Assembly: GCF_021404405.1 (NCBI RefSeq)
Contig: NZ_JABFTV010000004.1
Span: 124,001 to 188,000 of the forward strand
DNA length: 64,000 bases
Direction of reading: 5' to 3'
From: Billgrantia aerodenitrificans
GTDB taxonomy: Bacteria > Pseudomonadota > Gammaproteobacteria > Pseudomonadales > Halomonadaceae
In this document: positions 59,757 to 64,000 of the stretch, piece by piece
Numbering within the stretch: the first letter of the stretch is position 1
How the letters are laid out: each line of letters opens with the position of its first letter
Notes under the pieces: model-generated
Database searches by the model: none
What the model saw: the letters and a program-made list of their open reading frames with translations, nothing else
What the model was told of the DNA's origin: nothing
Position numbers and translations under genes: made by a program

Positions 59757-60845
59757 ATGCGCAAGCAGACCTTCGGCGTCGGCCTGATCGGCTTCGGCAC
59801 CGCCGGCCGCTTCTTTCATGCCCCGCTGATCCAGGCCACACCGGGCCTCGAACTGTTGGCCGTGGTCAGCAGTGCGCCCGAGCGAGTGCATGCCGTACTG
59901 CCCGACGTCGAAGTGCTGCCCAAGGCGGCGGCGTTGCTGAGCCGGCCAGACATCGATCTGGTGGTGATTGCCAGCCCCAACGAGACCCACTTCGCCCTGG
60001 GCAAGGCAGCGCTCGCTGGCGGCAAGCATGTGGTGATCGACAAGCCGTTCACGGTGTCGCTCTCCGAGGCGCGGCTGCTCAAGGCCGAGGCCGACAAGGC
60101 CGAGCGGTTGGTCAGCGTGTTCCACAACCGCCGCTGGGACAGCGACTTCCGCACGCTGCAGGCGTTGGTGAAGGAGGAGGGCGTCGGCCGGCCGGTGTCG
60201 CTGGAGCTGCGCTTCGACCGATTTCGCCCGCAAGTCGCCGAGCGTTGGCGCGAGCAGCACAAGCCCGGCAGCGGTATCTGGTACGACCTCGGCTCGCACC
60301 TGCTCGATCAGGCCCGCACGCTGTTCGGCATGCCGCGGGCGATACTGCTCGACCTGATGGCGGCCCGCGACGGCGCCGAGGTGGACGACGACTTTCACGC
60401 TCTGCTCGATTACGACGGGCTGCGGGTAACCCTGCGCGCCAGCTCACTGGTGGCGGAGCCGACGCCTCAACTGGCGCTGCACGGCACCCGCGGAAGCTTC
60501 GTCAAGTATGGCCGCGACCCGCAGGAGAACTGGCTGCGTGAGGGGCGTATGCCGACCCGCGACTGGGGCATCGATCCGCGTCCGGGCCAACTGACGCTGG
60601 TCGACGAAAGCGGCGAGGGGGGCATGGTGCGTCGTGAGCACGGCGGCCTGCCGGGAGATTATCTGGCTTACTACACAGGCATCGTCGAAGCGCTCGATGG
60701 TGGTGGCCTGCCGCCAGTCAGCGTGGAAGAGGCGATCGAGGTCATGACCCTGCTGGAGGCCGGACTCGACAGCTATCGTCAGAGCCGCTGGATACGCTTC
60801 AAGGAGAACGGCGCCACGCTACCTCACCTGCATCGCCACGGTTGA
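59757..60845 (+). CDS. Gfo/Idh/MocA-family oxidoreductase
   Basis: NAD(P)-dependent oxidoreductase of 362 residues acting probably on a sugar or cyclitol. The Rossmann motif VGLIGFGTAGRFFHAPLI (GxGxxG, about residues 10-15), VVIASPNETHF, the family EKP-type motif HVVIDKPFTVS (Lys catalytic) and a C-terminal beta-sheet domain with GSGIWYDLGSHLLDQ. Closest in style to E. coli YdgJ. AGAAGGA precedes ATG 59757. It follows ilvD after a hairpin and is convergent with nudE. Confidence 0.87.
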   Translation: MRKQTFGVGLIGFGTAGRFFHAPLIQATPGLELLAVVSSAPERVHAVLPDVEVLPKAAALLSRPDIDLVVIASPNETHFALGKAALAGGKHVVIDKPFTVSLSEARLLKAEADKAERLVSVFHNRRWDSDFRTLQALVKEEGVGRPVSLELRFDRFRPQVAERWREQHKPGSGIWYDLGSHLLDQARTLFGMPRAILLDLMAARDGAEVDDDFHALLDYDGLRVTLRASSLVAEPTPQLALHGTRGSFVKYGRDPQENWLREGRMPTRDWGIDPRPGQLTLVDESGEGGMVRREHGGLPGDYLAYYTGIVEALDGGGLPPVSVEEAIEVMTLLEAGLDSYRQSRWIRFKENGATLPHLHRHG

Positions 60846-60860
60846 GCGCGACAGCAGGCG

Positions 60861-61448
60861 CTACCAGCCCAGGCGCGGTTCGTCGTAACGGCGCTGGCGC
60901 AGGGTATCCCGGGCGATGAACAGCGCGGCGATGGCCCTGGCCTCGTGGAAGTCGTCGCGCATCAGCAGGGCCGGTAGCTCCTCCAGCGCATGGGTTTCGA
61001 CCACCAGCGGCTCCGGCTCGTCGCCCGGCAGGCGTTTGGGATAGAGTTCGGTGGCCAGCAACACCTGCATGCGATGACGCATGTAGTTGGGCGCCAGCGA
61101 CAGTTCCACCAGCGGCTCGATGCGTCGGGCGCCGAAGCCGCACTCTTCCATCAGTTCGCGATTGGCGGCGGTTACGATGTCCTCACCCGGGTCGACCAGG
61201 CCCTTGGGCAGGGTCAGCACGTAGTCCTCGAAGCCCGCTGCGTACTCGCGAATCAGCAGGACGTGGTCGGGGTCGGGCATGGCGATGATCATCACTGCGC
61301 CCTGGTCGCTGCCGGTCAGGCGCTCGAAGGTGCGCTCGGCACCGTTGGCGAAACGCAGCTCCAGCGACTCGATGTGGAACAGGCGGCTGCGTGCCACCGA
61401 CTGGCGGGAGAGCACCTGGGGTTTTTGCAAGGGCAGCTTGTCTGACAT
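60861..61448 (-). CDS. nudE: ADP compounds hydrolase NudE
   Basis: Nudix hydrolase that cleaves ADP-ribose, Ap3A and NADH-type compounds. The Nudix box is GLVDPGEDIVTAANRELMEECGF (G-x5-E-x7-REL-x2-E-x2-G, about residues 97-119). 195 residues matches E. coli NudE. ATG 61448 (MSDKLPLQKPQV) is chosen. nudE divergent from yrfG, followed by hslR-hslO-pckA, matches the E. coli neighbourhood except that igaA is missing. Confidence 0.9.
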   Translation of the reverse strand: MSDKLPLQKPQVLSRQSVARSRLFHIESLELRFANGAERTFERLTGSDQGAVMIIAMPDPDHVLLIREYAAGFEDYVLTLPKGLVDPGEDIVTAANRELMEECGFGARRIEPLVELSLAPNYMRHRMQVLLATELYPKRLPGDEPEPLVVETHALEELPALLMRDDFHEARAIAALFIARDTLRQRRYDEPRLGW

Positions 61449-61565
61449 GAAGGCTCCGTTTCGTGCGGGTGACCGTCGGCATGGCATCCAGCCGGGAATG
61501 CGCCGCCATTGTCCTTTGGGTACAATATCACGCCTTCCACCGCTCAGATGCTACCGGGAGTCGCC

Positions 61566-62339
61566 ATGATCGATTGGCGCGCCATCGATACCGTTCTGCT
61601 GGACATGGACGGCACACTGCTCGACCTTCACTTCGACAGCCACTTCTGGCTGGAGCATCTGCCACGCCGCTACGTCGAGCTGCATCGCCTCGACGAGGCC
61701 ACGCAGGAGCAGCTGCGCTCGCGCATCATTCGCGAGAAGGGCACCTTGAACTGGTACAGCCTGGCCTACTGGAGCCGGGAGCTGGGCGTGGACATCGTCG
61801 CGCTCAAGCGCGAGATCCAGCACCTGATCGGCCTGCGCAGCGACGCGCTGGACTTCCTCAAGTGGCTCAAGCAGGCACACCCCAGGGTGGTGCTGGCCAC
61901 CAACGCCGATCGCGAAAGCCTCGAACTCAAGCTGCCCCTCACCGGCCTCGAGGAGTACCTGGACGCCATCGTCTCCTCGGCGGATCTCGGCGTGCCCAAG
62001 GAGGCCCAGGAGTTCTGGTTCGCGCTGCAGGACGTCGAGCCCTTCGATCCGGCCCGCACGCTGTTCATCGACGACAACCCCGAGGTGCTGGAGAGCGCCC
62101 GGGAGTTCGGCATCCGCCATCTGCTGGGTATCAAGCAGCCTGACAGCACGCAGCCGGAAAAGGAGCTCAAGGAGTTCATTGCCCTGGACCGCTTCGCCAC
62201 GATCCTACCCGAAGCGCTACCCTCTGAAGTACGTGCCGACAAGGTACGTGGCGACAAGGTACGTGGAGACATGACACGTGGCGACAAGATGCGTGGCGAC
62301 AAGGGCAAGCCTGGCGAGACAGGAGGCGTCGGTGGATAA
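61566..62339 (+). CDS. yrfG: GMP/IMP nucleotidase YrfG (HAD family) with repeat tail
   Basis: HAD-superfamily phosphatase dephosphorylating purine mononucleotides. HAD motif I is LLDMDGTLLDLHFDSHFW with the nucleophile Asp, motif II LATNADRESL, motif IV FIDDNPEVLESA. Family segment: LPRRYVELHRLDEATQEQLR. 257 residues: about 30 longer than usual, because the C-terminus ends in a run of five RGDK/RADK-type pentapeptides (separate repeat entry). Overlaps hslR by 8 bp. Confidence 0.92.
   Translation: MIDWRAIDTVLLDMDGTLLDLHFDSHFWLEHLPRRYVELHRLDEATQEQLRSRIIREKGTLNWYSLAYWSRELGVDIVALKREIQHLIGLRSDALDFLKWLKQAHPRVVLATNADRESLELKLPLTGLEEYLDAIVSSADLGVPKEAQEFWFALQDVEPFDPARTLFIDDNPEVLESAREFGIRHLLGIKQPDSTQPEKELKEFIALDRFATILPEALPSEVRADKVRGDKVRGDMTRGDKMRGDKGKPGETGGVGG
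62229..62303 (+). repeat. 15-bp tandem repeat encoding the YrfG tail, 5 copies
   Basis: Five units of GTACGTGGCGACAAG with minor changes code for VRADK-VRGDK-VRGDM-TRGDK-MRGDK at the end of YrfG. The third and fourth units are diverged at first or last codons, so it is not a recent perfect duplication. Confidence 0.9.
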
Positions 62340-62718
62340 CGTAAGACTCGACAAGTGGCTGTGGGCCGCCCGCTTCTTCAAGACCCGGGCCCTGGCCAAG
62401 AAGGCCATCGAGGGCGGCAAGGTGCATTACAATGGCGGCCGCGCCAAGACCAGCAAGAACGTGGAGGTGGGGGCGCTGATTCGCGTACCCCAGGGCTGGG
62501 ACGTGTGGGAGGTGGAAGTCCTGGCGCTCTCCGATCAGCGCCGCGGCGCCCCCGAGGCTCGTGAACTCTACCGCGAAACCGACGAGAGCGCCGAGCGCCG
62601 TGCGCGTGAGGCCGAAGGCCGGCGCCTGACCAATCAGGCCATGCAGCATCCGCTCAAACGACCCGACAAGAAACAGCGTCGGGACATCCAGCGCTTCCAG
62701 CGCCAGCATGACGAATGA
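62332..62718 (+). CDS. hslR: Heat-shock protein Hsp15 (ribosome recycling S4-domain)
   Basis: Binds stalled 50S subunits carrying nascent peptidyl-tRNA, helping to recycle them. S4 RNA-binding fold: [20 protein letters not shown] then [20 protein letters not shown]. The C-terminal part is basic ([17 protein letters not shown]). 128 residues. GTG 62332 with GGAGG 6 bp upstream; it overlaps the yrfG end by 8 bp. The ATGA overlap with hslO shows coupling. Confidence 0.95.
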   Translation: MDNVRLDKWLWAARFFKTRALAKKAIEGGKVHYNGGRAKTSKNVEVGALIRVPQGWDVWEVEVLALSDQRRGAPEARELYRETDESAERRAREAEGRRLTNQAMQHPLKRPDKKQRRDIQRFQRQHDE

Positions 62719-63611
62719 CTTTTCCGGAATCGATGATGACCGATCAGATCCAGCGCTTTCTTTTCGAACGCACCAACGTCCGTGGCGAGATCGTCACGCT
62801 GGAGCGGGCCTACGGCGAAGTGCTCGAGCGGCACGGCTATCCGCCGGCCGTCAACCGCCTGTTGGGTGAGCTGCTGGCGGCTGTGGCGCTGCTCACCGAC
62901 ACCGTCAAGCTCGACGGGATTCTCAGCATCGAGGTACGCGGGCAGGGAGAGCTGTCGCTGCTGATGGCGGAGTCCAACCCCGGCGGCGAGCTGCGCGCCA
63001 TCGCTCGTCTGGCCGAAGACGCCAGCCTGCCGGAGGGCGAGGCGGCCTTCCGTGAGCTGGTGGGCGAGGGTCATATCGTCATCACCCTCGACCCCCGCGA
63101 AGGCAATCGCTACCAGGGCATCGTGGCGCTCGACCACGACAGCCTGGCCGGCTGTCTCGAGGCCTATTTCTCGCAGTCCGAGCAGTTGCCCACTCAGCTG
63201 TGGCTGCGCGCCGACGGCCAGCGTGCCGCCGGGCTGCTGCTGCAGCGCCTGCCGGACGAGTCGCAGAACCAGGACGAGGACGCCTGGGAGCGCACCGTGC
63301 AACTGGCCAAGACCCTGAAAACCTACGAGCTGCTGGGGCTCGAACAGCGTGAGCTGCTGCACCGGCTCTACCACGAAGAGACGGTGAGGGTGTTCGAGCC
63401 CAAGGCGCTGCGCTTCGGCTGCACCTGCTCGCGGGAACGCATCGCGGAAGCGCTGCTGACCCTGGGGGGCGACGAGTTGCGCAACGTGCTGGCCGAGCAG
63501 GGCGAGATCGAGACCCAGTGCCACTTCTGCCACACCCATTACCGCTTCGGCGAGAGCGAAGTCGAGGCGTTGCTGCACGAGCAGGGTGGTGCTGCTCCCA
63601 CGCTGCACTGA
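62715..63611 (+). CDS. hslO: Redox-regulated chaperone Hsp33
   Basis: Holdase activated by oxidative stress. The C-terminal redox switch has four cysteines in CTC (FGCTCSRER) and CHFC ([11 protein letters not shown]), CxC-x(27-32)-CxxC, which bind zinc in the reduced state. The N-terminal core includes [20 protein letters not shown] and [20 protein letters not shown]. 298 residues. The ATGA start overlaps the hslR stop; an ATG 18-21 bp later is possible. Confidence 0.96.
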   Translation: MTFPESMMTDQIQRFLFERTNVRGEIVTLERAYGEVLERHGYPPAVNRLLGELLAAVALLTDTVKLDGILSIEVRGQGELSLLMAESNPGGELRAIARLAEDASLPEGEAAFRELVGEGHIVITLDPREGNRYQGIVALDHDSLAGCLEAYFSQSEQLPTQLWLRADGQRAAGLLLQRLPDESQNQDEDAWERTVQLAKTLKTYELLGLEQRELLHRLYHEETVRVFEPKALRFGCTCSRERIAEALLTLGGDELRNVLAEQGEIETQCHFCHTHYRFGESEVEALLHEQGGAAPTLH

Positions 63612-63628
63612 CCCGCCTGTCTAACACG

Positions 63629-63661
63629 ACGAACGAGATGTCTCGAGGGCGTCTCGTTCGT
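63629..63661 (+). terminator. Hairpin after hslO
   Basis: ACGAACGAGA...TCTCGTTCGT, a 10-bp stem with a 13-nt loop, 18 bp after the hslO stop in the 316-bp gap before pckA. It lacks a clear T-tract, so termination may be Rho-assisted. Confidence 0.65.
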
Positions 63662-63723
63662 TCGCCTGACGATGCTGCAATGCACAAGTTCGGGCGTCGT
63701 CAACCTGCGGCGATATGTCTCGA

Positions 63724-63760
63724 TGTAGTAGTAAAACTACAAGAACTTCGGTCAAAGTTC
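63724..63760. promoter_or_regulatory. Twin inverted repeats upstream of pckA, HexR-like
   Basis: TGTAGT-AGTAAA-ACTACA (63724-63741) is a perfect 6-bp half-site palindrome; its right part (TAGTAAAACTACA) is near the complement of the HexR-like box at 9686. Directly after it, GAACTT-CGGTCA-AAGTTC (63743-63760) is a second inverted repeat. A likely -10 (CATAAT, 63787-63792) follows. HexR control of gluconeogenic genes is known in other gammaproteobacteria; the spacing here is 3 bp longer than consensus. The rest of this 316-bp gene-free gap shows nothing else clear. Confidence 0.5.
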
Positions 63761-63927
63761 TCGTTTCCTGATGGCTTCCTTTTTGCCATAATGGCGCCCG
63801 CTTAATGGCCGATCGCCTTCATTACAAGACGGCATGCATCCGCACAGGGACGATCGGAAACGCAACGCAATGGCGTATCGACGCCTGGCACACGAGAGAG
63901 AACCGGCCGCAAGGCCCAGGAAACGAC

Positions 63928-64000
63928 ATGACCACATCCCAAGCCGCTCCTCAAGCACACGTCAATCTCAGCAGCGCAGAGCTCATCGAGCGTGCCGTGG
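63928..64000 (+). CDS. pckA: Phosphoenolpyruvate carboxykinase (ATP), 5' end only
   Basis: Only 24 codons are in the window: MTTSQAAPQAHVNLSSAELI then ERAV. The HVNLSSAELIERA segment matches the N-terminus of ATP-dependent PEP carboxykinases, and hslR-hslO-pckA is a conserved order. The enzyme makes PEP from oxaloacetate for gluconeogenesis. AGGAAACGAC precedes ATG 63928. Identification rests on a short segment plus synteny. Confidence 0.8.
   Translation, partial: MTTSQAAPQAHVNLSSAELIERAV

Overview
The window is a 64 kb, GC-rich, gene-dense chromosomal segment of a gammaproteobacterium, most likely Halomonas or a close relative in the Halomonadaceae. This rests on the proteins (fused PTS FruB, a complete edd-glk sugar operon, TAXI-type TRAP transporter, AsrA-like Lon) and on gammaproteobacterial gene orders (ftsB-ispD-ispF-truD-surE-pcm-nlpD-rpoS, nrdR-ribD-ribBA-ribH-nusB-thiL-pgpA, nudE/yrfG-hslR-hslO-pckA). 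The assignment is by inspection. I see no rRNA, tRNA, prophage, transposase or CRISPR array.

Layout. 1-3.7 kb: the 3' part of a fructose PTS operon (fruB on the minus strand, cut by the window edge), divergent from its LacI-type regulator, with two Cra/FruR-like operators between them. 3.8-9.6 kb: a minus-strand operon edd-glk-mutarotase-aldo/keto reductase-fructokinase, which feeds glucose and fructose into the Entner-Doudoroff pathway; a HexR-like box lies upstream of edd. 9.8-18.4 kb: an acetyltransferase-like gene, then cell division, isoprenoid, tRNA modification and stationary-phase genes ending at rpoS, with a DUF368 undecaprenyl-phosphate translocase candidate between pcm and nlpD. 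18.5-22.4 kb: tolC, alr, an LpxL-type acyltransferase and a 52-residue membrane protein. 22.5-29.1 kb: ettA, a small acidic protein, a short LOV photoreceptor, transporters, a SelW-like protein, a Phd/ParE-type toxin-antitoxin pair and tesA. 29.1-34.0 kb: the ybbA-ybbP ABC exporter genes and an unrecognised secreted protein.

34.0-42.7 kb: glyA, a beta-CASP hydrolase, a sulfur cluster (DsrE-like, DUF2892, persulfide-dioxygenase-like hydrolase, SulP, two YeeE/YedE halves) and dsbG. 42.9-50.6 kb: a copper chaperone with a His/Asp tail, then the riboflavin-nusB-thiL-pgpA cluster, which lacks a riboflavin synthase gene and carries a 33-bp tandem repeat in front of ribBA. 50.6-60.9 kb: an AsrA-like Lon, an SDR, a TAXI/TRAP transporter with a prephenate-dehydratase-like companion, ilvD and a Gfo/Idh/MocA oxidoreductase. 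60.9-64 kb: nudE, yrfG, hslR, hslO and the start of pckA.

The most unusual structures are non-coding. Two copies of a 230-265 bp element with terminal inverted repeats (34.03-34.26 and 50.62-50.88 kb) each begin exactly at the stop codon of the preceding gene. A hairpin-rich repeat cluster is inserted in frame in the mutarotase gene. Three and a half 33-bp tandem repeats, each able to form a hairpin, lie upstream of ribBA. Most of the window is otherwise conserved core genome.
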